64,000 nt of DNA from Pseudonocardia hierapolitana (GTDB lineage Bacteria; Actinomycetota; Actinomycetes; Mycobacteriales; Pseudonocardiaceae): positions 2,728,001 to 2,792,000 of the forward strand of contig NZ_VIWU01000001.1 in assembly GCF_007994075.1 (NCBI RefSeq), given 5' to 3'. Positions 26,211-36,964 of the stretch are shown piece after piece. The position numbers and the translations under genes were made by a program. How positions within the stretch are numbered: position 1 is the first letter of the stretch; every line of letters begins with the position of its first letter. A model generated the notes under the pieces. It made no database searches, was not told where the DNA came from, and was given only the letters and a program-made list of their open reading frames with translations.

Positions 26211-27453
26211 CGCGCTTGCGCACGAGGAGCGAGAGGAAGCCCGCCACCACGCAGATCGCGCCGCCCGCGTACCAGGCCATGTCGTAGGCGCCCAGCTCGT
26301 CGCGCACGATGCCGGCGCCGAGCGCCATGGCCGCGGCGCCCACCTGGTGCGAGGCGAACACCCAGCCGAAGACGACCGGTGCCGCCGCGCCGAAGAGCTC
26401 GCGGCACAAGGCCATCGTCGGCGGGATCGTGGCCACCCAGTCCAGGCCGTAGAACACGATGAACGCCACCATGTTCGCCTGGATGTCCGGCCCGAACAGT
26501 GCAGGCAGCGCGAGCAGCGACAACCCGCGCAGCACGTAGTAGACGAGCAGCAGGTAGCGCGGGTCCACGCGGTCGGTGAGCCAGCCGGACGCGATGGTGC
26601 CGGCCACGTCGAAGATCCCGACGAGGGCGAGCAGTCCCGCCGCCACCGTCTGCGGCATGCCGTGGTCGTGCGCGGCCGGGACGAAGTGCGGCTGGATCAG
26701 GCCCATCGTCGTGGCGCCGCAGATCATCATGCCTGCGGCCAGGTACCAGAACCCCTTCGTCCGAGCCGCGTCGGCGAGCACACGCAGGGCCATCCGGGCG
26801 GCCCCGGTGCGCACCGGGTCGACGTCGTCGGCCGGGGTGCCGCCGTAGGGCGCCACCCCGAGGTCGCGGGGCCGGTCGCGCAGCAGCCACATCACGAGCG
26901 GCGCGACGGCGAGCGCAGAGAACGCGACCGCCAGCGACGCAGGCCGCCAGCCGTACGCTTCGGCGAGCTGGGACACGAGCGGGAGGAACACCAGCCCGCC
27001 CGCGGCGCCGCCCGCGGTCAGCACACCGGAGACGAGGCCGCGCCGGGCGACGAACCAGCGCCCCGTCACGGTGGCCACGAGGGCGAGCGCCATCGACCCG
27101 GTGCCCAGGCCGACGAGCACGCCCCAGCAGAGGATCAGCTGCCAGCTCGCCGTCATGAACACGGTGAGGCCGCTCCCCGCGGCGACCACCACGAGAGCGG
27201 CCGTGACGACCGGGCGGATGCCGAAGCGTTCCATGAGCGCCGCCGCGAACGGAGCGGTGAGTCCGTAGAGCGCCATGTTGACGGCGGCGGCGAGGGAGAT
27301 CGTGCTGATGGACCAGCCGAACTCGTCGTGCAGGGGGGTCATCAGCACGCCGGGCACGGCTCGGAACCCGGCCGCGCCGACGAGGGCGAGGAAGGTCACG
27401 GCCGCTACCCACCAGGCGGGGTGGATGCGTCGCGCGGTCTCAAGCTGCGTCAC
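26182..27453 (-). CDS. MFS transporter, monocarboxylate/OFA-like
   Basis: A 423-residue transporter with 12 predicted helices, resembling oxalate-formate/monocarboxylate carriers: FRAVPGVLMTPLHDEFGWSIS after helix 1, GRWFVARRGLVSGVLTAGGAAGG at helix 5 and KGFWYLAAGMMICGATTMGL at the start of the second half. Start GTG 27453 gives MTQLETARRIHPAWWVAAV; an upstream in-frame ATG would overlap the divergent regulator. The final ~9 residues (VPTNGALVG) are encoded by the family A hairpin. Divergent from a GlxA-type regulator, which may control it. Confidence 0.88.
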   Translation of the reverse strand: MTQLETARRIHPAWWVAAVTFLALVGAAGFRAVPGVLMTPLHDEFGWSISTISLAAAVNMALYGLTAPFAAALMERFGIRPVVTAALVVVAAGSGLTVFMTASWQLILCWGVLVGLGTGSMALALVATVTGRWFVARRGLVSGVLTAGGAAGGLVFLPLVSQLAEAYGWRPASLAVAFSALAVAPLVMWLLRDRPRDLGVAPYGGTPADDVDPVRTGAARMALRVLADAARTKGFWYLAAGMMICGATTMGLIQPHFVPAAHDHGMPQTVAAGLLALVGIFDVAGTIASGWLTDRVDPRYLLLVYYVLRGLSLLALPALFGPDIQANMVAFIVFYGLDWVATIPPTMALCRELFGAAAPVVFGWVFASHQVGAAAMALGAGIVRDELGAYDMAWYAGGAICVVAGFLSLLVRKRVPTNGALVG

Positions 27454-27523
27454 GCACCGAGCATCGCTGTCCCGGGCGCGATCCAACAGTGGCCCGACGG
27501 CCAATACGTGAAAGAATCCGGCC

Positions 27524-28486
27524 ATGGGTGCGCGCCACGAGGTCGCCGTGCTGGCGCTGCCGGACGTGGTGGCGTTCGAGCTCGGCCTTCCGCACAAGCT
27601 GATCGGCACGGCCGTCGACGACGAGGAGCGCCTGCTCTACCGCGTGCGCGTGGCCACCCTCGACGGTGGCCCGGTTCGCACGTCGGCGGGGTACCAGGTG
27701 CTCCCCGAGCACGACGCCTCGATCCTGCGCACCGCCGACACCGTGATCATCCCCGGCATCTACAGCGGATCGGCGAAGGACCGCGGCGTCCTCGAACCGG
27801 ACCTCGCCGCGGCGCTGCACGGCCTCTCCGCCCGGATGGTCTCGATCTGCACCGGCGCCTTCGTGCTCGCCGCCGCCGGCCTGCTCGACGGCCGCCCGGC
27901 CGCGACGCACTGGATGCACGCCGAGGCGTTCCAGGCACTGTTCCCGCAGGTGAAGCTGGACCCGGACGTCCTGTACGTCGACGACGGCGACGTGCTCACC
28001 TCCGCGGGCAACGCCGCAGGCATCGACCTGTTGCTGCACATCGTGCGGCGCGACCACGGCGCAGGCGTGGCCAACCGGGTGGCCCGCCGCAGCGTCGTCG
28101 CACCGTGGCGCGAGGGCGGGCAGTCGCAGTTCATGGAGCCGATGCCCGACCCCGACGGCCCCGGCACGGCACGCACCAGGGCATGGGCCGTCGAACGCCT
28201 CCACGAACCGCTCGGCCTCGCCGACCTCGCCGCGCACTCCGCCATGAGCGTGCGGACCTTCACCCGCCGGTTCCGGGAGGAGACGGGCATGAGCCCCACC
28301 CGCTGGCTCTCCACCCAGCGGGTGGCGGCGGCGAGGCGGCTGCTGGAGACCACGGAGCTGCCGGTCGAGCGCATCGCCGCCGAGTGCGGGTTCGGCACGA
28401 CCGCGTCGCTGCGCCAGCACCTGCACGCCGCCATCGGCGTGGCACCGCTGGCGTACCGCCGCACCTACCGCGGGGCGGAGGGATAG
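27524..28486 (+). CDS. GlxA-family transcriptional regulator (DJ-1/PfpI plus AraC HTH)
   Basis: 320 residues. Residues 1-190 form a DJ-1/PfpI-like glutamine amidotransferase fold; [25 protein letters not shown] contains the nucleophile-elbow cysteine of the family. Residues ~215-315 form the AraC double helix-turn-helix: [19 protein letters not shown] and [19 protein letters not shown]. Start ATG 27524. Divergent from the MFS gene, a probable target. Its 3' end overlaps the convergent membrane-protein gene by 22 bp. Confidence 0.92.
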   Translation: MGARHEVAVLALPDVVAFELGLPHKLIGTAVDDEERLLYRVRVATLDGGPVRTSAGYQVLPEHDASILRTADTVIIPGIYSGSAKDRGVLEPDLAAALHGLSARMVSICTGAFVLAAAGLLDGRPAATHWMHAEAFQALFPQVKLDPDVLYVDDGDVLTSAGNAAGIDLLLHIVRRDHGAGVANRVARRSVVAPWREGGQSQFMEPMPDPDGPGTARTRAWAVERLHEPLGLADLAAHSAMSVRTFTRRFREETGMSPTRWLSTQRVAAARRLLETTELPVERIAAECGFGTTASLRQHLHAAIGVAPLAYRRTYRGAEG

Positions 28487-30273
28487 CGGGCCAGCTCGAG
28501 GTCGAGGCGTTCCCGGCGAATCCGCTGATCGACGTAGAGCAACCCGGTGACCCCCGTGACGAACGGGGTGACGAACGTGCCGACGACGATGTAGGCGATC
28601 GCGGCGCGGACGAGCGTGCCCGTGTCCTGCGGCTCCGGCGCCAACGCGCCGAACACGCCCAGGACGACGACCGCGGGGATGACCACGATGAGCCCGCTGA
28701 GCAGCATGATGCCGAACATCCGCCACCACGAACCGTGCACCAGCCTGCTGGAGCGGCCGAGAGCCGCCGTCACCCCTATCGGTTCCAGCACGTACGCGGC
28801 CGGCGCCAGCACCCACCGCACCGAGAGGTAGGCGGCGGCGGCCACCGCGAGCAGCACGAGCAGCACGCCGAGCGCGATCATCCTGCCGGATCCCGTCGCG
28901 CCGACGACGAGCGCGATCAGGACGGGGACGACCGCGATCGCCCCGACGGCGAGCGCGACCAGGAACGTCAACCCGACCAGGCCCGGCACCCGGTGGGCGA
29001 CCGCCTGCCACGCTTCGCGCACGTCGACGCGCTGCCCGAGCACCGCCCGGCTGAGCACGACGAGCAGCAGGCCGGTGAGCGCCGCGCCGAGCACGATGCC
29101 GACGATCCCGCTCAGGAACCCGCCGGCCGCAGCAGCCGCCAGCCCGCCGGTGCGGCCCTCGGCGAGGTCGGCCGGGTCGATCCGGGGCAGGGCGAGCTCG
29201 ACGATCAGCTGGATCACGTGGGTGACGACCATGACGGCCGCCGTCACCCCGATCGTCGGCAGCGGGTCGGCCCTGATGTAGCCGACGGCGCCGGCCAGGA
29301 GGTCGCCGACGGCGAGCGGGCGCAGCGGCACGATGCCCGGCCGCGGCGCCTGGCCACCGGACGCCCCGCCGTAGGGCGGCGGCCCGAACGCCGTCGGCTG
29401 GCCGTAGCCGAACGCCCCGTAGCCGGGTGGCCCGTAGGCAGGCTGCCCGTACCAGGACGGCTGGCCGTAGCCGGTCCAGTACCCGGGGGCCTGCCCGTAC
29501 GCCGCAGGCCCGTACCCGGGCTGACCGTAACCCCCAGGCCCGTACCCGGCCTGGCCGTAACCCGCGGGGCCGTACTGGCCATAACCCGCTGGTCCGTACC
29601 CGGACTGCCCGAAGCCCGCGGGCCCGTAACCGGACTGGCCGAAGCCCGCGGGCCCGTAACCCGCAGGCCCGTACCCGGGCTCGGGATGCCCCGCGGGACC
29701 GCCGGTCCCGGGATCGACGGGACCGGGCTCGGTCGCGGCCTCGGTCGTTCGTTTCCCGAGGTCGATCCCCGGCAGGGTGGCTGCGCTGCTCTGCTCCACG
29801 CCTGGATCGGCGGCGGGCGGCGAAGACGCGTCCGCATCGCGAGCCGCAGCCGCATCGTGCGCACCGGCACCGGCCGCAGCCGACTCACCCGCGGCAGGTT
29901 CACTCGCGGCCGCCTCACCCGAAGCGGGCTCACCCGCCGCCGCCTCACCCGAAGCCGACTCACCCGAAGCGGACTCACCCGCCGCCGCCTCACCCGAAGC
30001 GGACTCGCTCGACGCGGGCTCACTCGACGCCGACTCACCCACGGCCAACTCACCCGAAGCCGACTCGTTCGAAGCGGGCTCACTCGAAGCCGTCGCGGCG
30101 GCGGCCGGCTCGGCCCCGGCATCGGGCGCCTCGGCCTCCCGCTGGTCCTCGTCCGGCTCGGGTACGGGGGCGGTCGGCCGGTCGCCGGCCTGCGGGGCGG
30201 GCTCGCCCGGCTGCCCGGCGCCTTGCCCGTCGGGCCGCGAACCCGGCTCCGGTCCATCCGATGCGTTCGACAT
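28465..30273 (-). CDS. Large membrane protein with two low-complexity repeat regions
   Basis: 602 residues. Residues ~55-125 are repeats of a pentapeptide-like unit ([15 protein letters not shown]), acidic and Ser/Ala-rich. Residues ~190-310 are [13 protein letters not shown] repeats rich in Gly, Tyr, Pro and Gln. The C-terminal ~280 residues hold about six helices ([17 protein letters not shown] to [17 protein letters not shown]), resembling the glycerophosphodiester phosphodiesterase membrane domain family. Start ATG 30273 has AAAGGG 8 bp upstream. The disordered N-terminus is predicted cytoplasmic and could drive clustering; function unknown. Confidence 0.82.
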   Translation of the reverse strand: MSNASDGPEPGSRPDGQGAGQPGEPAPQAGDRPTAPVPEPDEDQREAEAPDAGAEPAAAATASSEPASNESASGELAVGESASSEPASSESASGEAAAGESASGESASGEAAAGEPASGEAAASEPAAGESAAAGAGAHDAAAARDADASSPPAADPGVEQSSAATLPGIDLGKRTTEAATEPGPVDPGTGGPAGHPEPGYGPAGYGPAGFGQSGYGPAGFGQSGYGPAGYGQYGPAGYGQAGYGPGGYGQPGYGPAAYGQAPGYWTGYGQPSWYGQPAYGPPGYGAFGYGQPTAFGPPPYGGASGGQAPRPGIVPLRPLAVGDLLAGAVGYIRADPLPTIGVTAAVMVVTHVIQLIVELALPRIDPADLAEGRTGGLAAAAAGGFLSGIVGIVLGAALTGLLLVVLSRAVLGQRVDVREAWQAVAHRVPGLVGLTFLVALAVGAIAVVPVLIALVVGATGSGRMIALGVLLVLLAVAAAAYLSVRWVLAPAAYVLEPIGVTAALGRSSRLVHGSWWRMFGIMLLSGLIVVIPAVVVLGVFGALAPEPQDTGTLVRAAIAYIVVGTFVTPFVTGVTGLLYVDQRIRRERLDLELARYPSAPR

Positions 30274-30381
30274 CTCCACTGCCCTTTCGGCCGATGATCC
30301 ACCACCATCGTGTCAGCGAACGGCCGCACCCGTGGCGCCGAACGGAGGCGGCGCCGACGAGTCGGGCGCACGCCGCCGTGA

Positions 30382-31657
<1,276 letters not shown>

Positions 31658-31658
31658 T

Positions 31659-31675
31659 CACCGCTGTAAGCGGTG
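31659..31675 (+). terminator. Short hairpin after serC
   Basis: CACCGCT (31659-31665) and AGCGGTG (31669-31675) form a 7-bp stem with a 3-base loop, 1 bp after the serC stop. It may terminate or attenuate read-through into sepH. Confidence 0.5.
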
Positions 31676-31799
31676 CGTAGTCACACCAGTAACATGCGTC
31701 CCAGCTCAACCCGGGTGTCGTCGGCGCGCCTCCGACGCGGGGTGCGATCCGGCAACTAACGTCACCCGGACGGGGAGAACGAGAGCGGGAGGGCCGCTG

Positions 31800-33080
31800 A
31801 TGCGGGCGCTGCGGGTCGTCGGGATCACCGAGGGTGGCGGTGAGTTCTCCGTCGTCCTCGAGGACCCGGTGCGACGCGAGCGCTTCACCGTGCCTGCGGA
31901 CGAGCAGCTGCGCGCCGCTGCGAGGGGGGATCTCACCCGGCTCGGACAGATCTCGATCGAGTTGGAGAGCCAGTTGCGTCCACGAGAGATCCAGGCCCGG
32001 ATCCGTGCCGGAGCGTCCGTGGAGCAGGTTGCCGCTGCGGCCGGTGTCCCGCTTCAGAAGATCGAGCGGTTCGCCTACCCCGTGCTGCTGGAACGCTCCC
32101 GGACCGCCGAAGTCGCCCAGCGCGCCCACCCCATGCGCCCAGAGGGACCCGACACCCGGACCCTCGGCGACGTCGTGGCCCACACCTTCGGCCTGCGCGG
32201 CCAGGAGTACGCCGACGCCGAGTGGGACTCCTGGAAGGGCGAGGACGGCAAGTGGGTCGTCGCCCTGTCCTGGCGCGCGGGGCGCTCCGACAACCGCGCG
32301 CACTGGACGTTCCAGCCCGGCGCGCACGGCGGCACCGTCACCGCCGTCGACGAGCACGCCAGCGACCTCGTCGAGGGCCTGCCCGCGCGGCCGCTGCGCA
32401 CCGTCGGACCGGTCATCGACATCGCCCGCCCCGAGGACCCGGCACCCGCTCCCGGGCCCGAGGAGGAGCTGCGGGCCGTCGCCTCGGACAACGTCCGCGG
32501 CTCGCGGATCGATCCGCCACCCGCCGCCGAGGCCCGCGCCGTCGAGCGTGCCCCGGCCCGTACCGCACAGGAGCCGCGCCGGCCGGCGGCACCCGCACAG
32601 CGGCAACCCCCGCCCGCCGAGCCGCCCCGTGCCGACCCCGACCGCAGCGCGCCCGCCCCCCTCGAGGCGGGTGACCGGCGTCGGCCATCCGCGCAGGACG
32701 ACGAGCCCGCCACCACCGTGAGTGGACCGGAGCGCACCGAGCGCGCCAAGCCCGACGCGGCGGAGCCGCGGGCGAACAACGGCAGCGCGATACGCGAGCA
32801 GGCCGCCCGCGAACCTGCGACGCGCCAGCCCGCGGGCCGCCCCGAGCGCCGTCGTCCGGAACCGGCCCGTCCCGAGAAGCCCAGCACGCCCGCGGCGAGC
32901 GCCGAGCCCCCGGCCACCGAGGCTCCTGCTCCCGAGGAGCCGGCCGAGGCCCCCGCTACCGCGCCCGAGCCGGCAGCCGCGGCGGCACAGCAGCCCGCCG
33001 CGAGCAAGCGCACCAAGAAGGGCAAGCCGGTGATGCCGTCCTGGGACGAGGTCCTGCTCGGGGTTCGCGGCCAGCGCTGA
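31800..33080 (+). CDS. sepH: Septation protein SepH (DUF3071)
   Basis: Actinobacterial cell-division protein that binds FtsZ and promotes its assembly (established in Streptomyces and Mycobacterium). 426 residues. The N-terminal ~200 residues are conserved: LRVVGITEGGGEFSVVLED, then the helix-turn-helix-like REIQARIRAGASVEQVAAAAG and IERFAYPVLLERS, then WDSWKGEDGKWVVALSW. Residues ~205-405 are a disordered Pro/Ala/Arg/Glu linker. The conserved C-terminal tip is PVMPSWDEVLLGVRG. ATG 31800. Position next to serC fits the conserved neighbourhood. Confidence 0.95.
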   Translation: MRALRVVGITEGGGEFSVVLEDPVRRERFTVPADEQLRAAARGDLTRLGQISIELESQLRPREIQARIRAGASVEQVAAAAGVPLQKIERFAYPVLLERSRTAEVAQRAHPMRPEGPDTRTLGDVVAHTFGLRGQEYADAEWDSWKGEDGKWVVALSWRAGRSDNRAHWTFQPGAHGGTVTAVDEHASDLVEGLPARPLRTVGPVIDIARPEDPAPAPGPEEELRAVASDNVRGSRIDPPPAAEARAVERAPARTAQEPRRPAAPAQRQPPPAEPPRADPDRSAPAPLEAGDRRRPSAQDDEPATTVSGPERTERAKPDAAEPRANNGSAIREQAAREPATRQPAGRPERRRPEPARPEKPSTPAASAEPPATEAPAPEEPAEAPATAPEPAAAAAQQPAASKRTKKGKPVMPSWDEVLLGVRGQR

Positions 33081-33119
33081 CCCGCACCGCACGGGAACTG
33101 TTGCCGATCGACAGGGGCG

Positions 33120-33179
33120 ACCACTGCCGTTCGGCAGCGGTGCCGATCACCCGCCGTCCCGACGCTGGGACGGGTGATC
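33120..33179 (+). promoter_or_regulatory. Two consecutive hairpins between sepH and PAP2; the second covers the PAP2 start codon
   Basis: Hairpin 1: ACCACTGCCG (33120-33129) with CGGCAGCGGT (33132-33141), one mismatch. Hairpin 2: GATCACCCGCCGTCCC (33145-33160) with GGGACGGGTGATC (33167-33179), with a 3-base bulge. The GTG start of PAP2 (33174) lies in the right arm of hairpin 2. The pair may terminate sepH and also hide the next gene's start. Confidence 0.6.
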
Positions 33180-33821
33180 GTTGCCGACATCTCGGACGTC
33201 CCCGACGTCAGCGCCGAGTGGTACCGCCGCATCGTCGACGCCGCCGCCGAGCTGCCCGCCCCGCTGCAGGCCGCGGCCGCGTTCGCCACGGAAGCCGTGC
33301 TCGCGGTGTACGTCGCCGCGTTCGCGCTGCTGTGGTGGCGCGCCCGCACCCGGACGGCGCCGGTGGTGGCCAGGGCGCTCGCCGCTCCCGTCGTCACGGT
33401 GCTGGCGTACACGCTGAGCGAGACGGCCAAGGAGTGGAAGGCCGTCGACCGGCCGTGCCGGCTTCTCGCCGTGCCGACGATCGCGCCGTGCCCGGAGGTG
33501 GGCGACTGGTCGTTCCCGAGCAACCACGCCGCCGTCGCGGGAGCGGTCGCGGTGGCCGTGCTGTGGTCGGCCCTCCGCCTCGGTGCGGCCGTACTCGTGC
33601 TCGCCGCCGCAGCCGCCGCGTCCCGGATGGTGGTCGGGGTGCACTTCCCGCACGACGTCGTGGCCGGATTCCTGCTCGGCGCGGTCGTGGCCGCGGCGCT
33701 GCCTACGATCGCCCGCATGGGCGAGACGACCGTGCTGCGGCTGCGCTCCCGGCCCGTGGGCAGGCTGGCCCTCGGCTCGGGGCCGGTCGAGGCTCCGACA
33801 CAGCCGCTCCCCGTGCGGTGA
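33174..33821 (+). CDS. PAP2-family membrane phosphatase
   Basis: A 215-residue phosphatidic-acid-phosphatase-type protein with about 5 helices. The three catalytic motifs are KEWKAVDRP, SFPSNHAA and SRMVVGVHFPHD, matching KX6RP, PSNH and SRX5HX3D. The family dephosphorylates lipid phosphates such as undecaprenyl diphosphate at the outer face. GTG 33174 lies in a hairpin arm and has no clear upstream Shine-Dalgarno. Its TGA overlaps the kinase GTG by 4 bp, so the phosphatase, kinase and regulator form one coupled transcript. Confidence 0.9.
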   Translation: MIVADISDVPDVSAEWYRRIVDAAAELPAPLQAAAAFATEAVLAVYVAAFALLWWRARTRTAPVVARALAAPVVTVLAYTLSETAKEWKAVDRPCRLLAVPTIAPCPEVGDWSFPSNHAAVAGAVAVAVLWSALRLGAAVLVLAAAAAASRMVVGVHFPHDVVAGFLLGAVVAAALPTIARMGETTVLRLRSRPVGRLALGSGPVEAPTQPLPVR

Positions 33822-35299
33822 GGCTGCGGGCGACCCTGTGGGTCCTCGGCACCCTTCCGGTGCTGTGGGCGGGTCTCACCTCCTCACCCGGCCGGCTCAC
33901 CCCGGCCGAGATCGCCGCCCACGTTGCGGCTCTCGGCGCCGCGGTGCTGCTCACCGAGCGGCGCCCTGCCCTCGCGCTGGCGATCGCCGTCGCCGGGTGG
34001 GAGATCGTGTTCCTCGGCCGGGCGGAGGTCGACTCGCTGCTCGGGGCGTCCGCGCTCGCGGTCGGGCTCGCGGGTGTCGCACTGCTCAGCGGGCACAGCG
34101 CGGCGTCGGGGCACCGCGATGCCGTCGTGCTCGTCCTGGGACCCGCAGCGGGCGCGGCCACGGCCCTCCTCACCACCGGTGAGGCCGACACCGCGATCGG
34201 GACCGCCGTCGGGGCAGCCGTCCTGTCCACCGTGCCGTGGACGGTGGGCCGCTACCGCCGCCTGCACGACGAGCTGGTGCGCACCGGCTGGGACCGGGCG
34301 GCCCGCTGGGAGCGCGAAGCCGAGTACGCCCGCGCCCGGGAGCGGGCGCGGCTCGCCGGGGAGATGCACGATCTCGTCGGGCACGAGCTGGCCAAGGCGG
34401 CGCTCCAGATCGGCGCGCTCGAGCTCGACCCCGCTCTCGACGCGAAGTACCGTTCCGCCGCCGGGATCGCCCGCATGGGGGTCACGGCCGCGGCCGAGCG
34501 GCTCGCCGACACCGTGCGCCTGCTGCGCGCCGAGCCCGACGATCCCGGCACCAGCGTGTCCGAGCTCGTCGAACGCAGCGCCGCGGCCGGTCTCGACGTC
34601 ACCCTCGAGACCGGCGAGCTCCGCCCGCACGATCCGGTGGTGGCCGCCACGCTGACGCGGGTCGTGGCGGAGGCGCTGACCAACGCGATGAAGCACGCGC
34701 CCGACGCCCGCGTCCTGGTCGGGGTGCAGGACGCCGTGCACGGGCCCGAGGTGACCGTCGACAGCGGTCCCGCGCCGAGCGCCACCGCACCCGGCGCAGG
34801 GCTCGGGCTCGCCGGCCTCGCGGAACGCGTCCGGCTGCTGGGCGGCACGTTCACGGCCGGCCCCACGCCGGACGGCGGGTTCCGCGTCACGGCCGCGCTT
34901 CCCCGGTCACCTGCGGCCCCCGCCCCCATGACCACCGACGTCGAACACCGCCGCGCCCAGGAACGGGTGCGGCGCTCCGGACGGCGGGTCGTCCTGGCCG
35001 CCGCGCTCGTGTCGGTCGGTGGACTCGCCGCGGTGCTCGCGTACATGTGGTTCGACGCGGCCACGTCCGTGCTCGACCCGGCGGGCATCCGTCCCGGCGA
35101 TCCGGTCTCGGAGGTCTCGTCCCTGCTGCCCGCCCGAATCCGCACGGACGGTCCCGGCGACGTGCCGCCGGAACCGCCCGGCGCGAGCTGCCGCTACTAC
35201 AGCACCCACGCCAACCCGTTCGACGCGCGCGGCAGCGACCTGTACCGGCTCTGCGTCCGCGACGACCGCGTGGTCGGTGTGGACCTGATCGCCCGATGA
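33818..35299 (+). CDS. Two-component sensor histidine kinase with an added C-terminal membrane segment
   Basis: 493 residues. Residues 1-145 contain about 5-6 membrane helices. HisKA_3 H-box is GEMHDLVGHEL with H184 and D185; N-box is EALTNAMKHAP (N289); the G-box GAGLGLAGLAERV is near 327-339. After the ATPase domain the frame continues with a basic stretch, a hydrophobic helix at 390-410 (VVLAAALVSVGGLAAVLAYM) and an 80-residue tail with two cysteines (C458, C479). An in-frame ATG at residue 371 could also start this tail as a separate protein. Coupled to PAP2 and to the response regulator by 4-bp overlaps. Confidence 0.9.
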   Translation: MRLRATLWVLGTLPVLWAGLTSSPGRLTPAEIAAHVAALGAAVLLTERRPALALAIAVAGWEIVFLGRAEVDSLLGASALAVGLAGVALLSGHSAASGHRDAVVLVLGPAAGAATALLTTGEADTAIGTAVGAAVLSTVPWTVGRYRRLHDELVRTGWDRAARWEREAEYARARERARLAGEMHDLVGHELAKAALQIGALELDPALDAKYRSAAGIARMGVTAAAERLADTVRLLRAEPDDPGTSVSELVERSAAAGLDVTLETGELRPHDPVVAATLTRVVAEALTNAMKHAPDARVLVGVQDAVHGPEVTVDSGPAPSATAPGAGLGLAGLAERVRLLGGTFTAGPTPDGGFRVTAALPRSPAAPAPMTTDVEHRRAQERVRRSGRRVVLAAALVSVGGLAAVLAYMWFDAATSVLDPAGIRPGDPVSEVSSLLPARIRTDGPGDVPPEPPGASCRYYSTHANPFDARGSDLYRLCVRDDRVVGVDLIAR

Positions 35300-35949
35300 T
35301 CCGCGTCGTGGTCGCCGACGACGAGCCGGTCGTCCGCGTGGGTGTCGCCGCGGTGCTGGGCACGGCGGGCGACATCGAGGTCGTCGCGGAGGCCGCCGAC
35401 GGGCGGGAGGCCGTTGAGCTGGTGCGGGCGCACCGGCCGGACGTGGCGGTGCTGGACATCCGGATGCCGCACCTCGACGGCGTCGAGGCGGCCGCCGAGC
35501 TGGCCCGGATCGGTTCGGCCACCCCGGTACTCGTGCTGACCACGTTCGCCGACGACGCATCGATCTCGCGTGCCCTGGGCGGCGGGGCAGCGGGGTTCGT
35601 GCTCAAGACGGGCGACCCGCAGGAGCTCATCGCGGGCGTCCGCGCCGTCGCCTCGGGTGCCGCGTACCTGTCGCCGCTGGTGACCCGCCGGGTCCTGGAC
35701 GGCCTGCCGACGACGCGCCACGCGGGCAGCGCCCACGCGCGGGTCGCCGCGCTCACCGATCGGGAGCGGGACGTGCTGGGCCTGATCGGGGCGGGCCTGT
35801 CCAACGCGGAGATCGGCCGCAGGCTGCACGTCGTCGAGGGCACGGTGAAGATCTACGTCAGCACGATCCTGGGCCGCCTGGGCGTTCGCAACCGGGTGCA
35901 GGCCGCGATCGTCGCCCACGACGCCGGGCTCATCCCGCCCGATGCCTAG
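35296..35949 (+). CDS. NarL/LuxR-family response regulator
   Basis: 217 residues. Receiver domain 1-118 with acidic pocket D8-D9-E10, phospho-acceptor D54 (VAVLDIRMP), switch T82/T83 and K104 (GFVLKTGD). The LuxR-type helix-turn-helix is at 150-210: LTDRERDVLGLIGAGLSNAEI then RRLHVVEGTVKIYVS. ATG 35296 overlaps the kinase stop (ATGA). Partner of the HisKA_3 kinase. Targets are unknown; the PAP2 gene in the same transcript suggests envelope stress or lipid-phosphate metabolism. Confidence 0.95.
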   Translation: MIRVVVADDEPVVRVGVAAVLGTAGDIEVVAEAADGREAVELVRAHRPDVAVLDIRMPHLDGVEAAAELARIGSATPVLVLTTFADDASISRALGGGAAGFVLKTGDPQELIAGVRAVASGAAYLSPLVTRRVLDGLPTTRHAGSAHARVAALTDRERDVLGLIGAGLSNAEIGRRLHVVEGTVKIYVSTILGRLGVRNRVQAAIVAHDAGLIPPDA

Positions 35950-36001
35950 TGCCCCGCACCAGTAGTTGTCGAATCGGGCGGCTCCCGTTCGTATGGGTGG
36001 C

Positions 36002-36859
36002 ATGAGCGACGTTCTGCTGACCGGATTGAAGATCGGTGAGTCCGCGCGCTGGCACGGGGGAAGGCTGTGGCTGTCCAACTGGGGCACCCAGCAGGTGCTG
36101 GCGGTCGGCCTCGACGGCACCACCGAGGTGATGGCCACCGTGCCGACCACCATGCCGTTCTCGATCGACTGGCTTCCGGACGGACGGCTGCTGGTGGTCG
36201 CAGGGCCCGAGGGGCGGCTGCTGCGCCAGGAACCCGACGGTTCGCTGGTCGATCACGCCGATCTGAGCGGCCTCGGCGCAGGCCTCAACGAGATCGTCGT
36301 GGACGGCCGCGGCAACATCTACGTCAACGGCGGCACGGACTTCCACCCGGACGCGGGCGAGGCGCCGGGGTTCGTCGCGCTCGTCACCCCCGACGGGGCC
36401 GTGCGGCGGGTCGCGGATCGGATCGCGTTCCCGAACGGGATGGCCGTGACGCCGGACGGTTCGACGTTGATCGTCTCGGAGTCGTTCGCCGGCACACTCA
36501 CCGCGTTCGACATCGAGCCGGACGGGAGCCTGTCGAACCGGCGGGTGTGGGCTCCGGTGCCCGGCGACGGCATCGTCCTGGACGCCGAGGGTGCCGTGTG
36601 GACTCCTGGCTGGACCGACGACGGGCCCGCCTGTCTGCGGGTGGCGGAGGGCGGGGAGGTGCTGGCCACGGTCCCGCTCAACCGGGCGGGGTTCGCCTGC
36701 ACGCTCGGCGGCGAGGACGGCCGGACGCTGTTCGTGCTCGCGGCGGACTGGCACATGCAGGAGGGTTTCGAGGAGAACATCCGACGCCTGCTGACCGGCC
36801 CGGAGACCGGGCAGGTGCTCACCGCGCGCGCCCCGGCCGCCCACGCCGGTCGTCCATGA
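36002..36859 (+). CDS. SMP-30/gluconolactonase-family beta-propeller
   Basis: A 285-residue six-bladed beta-propeller lactonase-like protein. Typical features are GESARWHGGRLWLSNWGTQQV at the N-terminus, FSIDWLPDGRLLVVAG, the metal-ligand segments GLNEIVVDGRGNIYVN and FPNGMAVTPDGSTLIVSESF. ATG 36002 (MSDVLLTGLK) is used; an in-frame ATG lies 9 bp upstream. It stands alone after the response regulator gene, 52 bp away. The actual lactone or organophosphate substrate is unknown. Confidence 0.85.
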   Translation: MSDVLLTGLKIGESARWHGGRLWLSNWGTQQVLAVGLDGTTEVMATVPTTMPFSIDWLPDGRLLVVAGPEGRLLRQEPDGSLVDHADLSGLGAGLNEIVVDGRGNIYVNGGTDFHPDAGEAPGFVALVTPDGAVRRVADRIAFPNGMAVTPDGSTLIVSESFAGTLTAFDIEPDGSLSNRRVWAPVPGDGIVLDAEGAVWTPGWTDDGPACLRVAEGGEVLATVPLNRAGFACTLGGEDGRTLFVLAADWHMQEGFEENIRRLLTGPETGQVLTARAPAAHAGRP

Positions 36860-36964
36860 GAACGTGTTCGGGAAGCGCGGAGCGGGCCACCCAGGGCAGC
36901 CGGGACCTGCTGGATCACCGGCGTCTGCGGCCCACCTGCGGGCATCTCGAACACCTACTGAGCG

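Noticed and set aside
26347..30297. A 1316-codon open frame on the plus strand
   Set aside because: It is antisense to a clear MFS gene and the repeat-rich membrane protein; long stop-free antisense frames are common at this GC content, and the translation has no recognisable fold.
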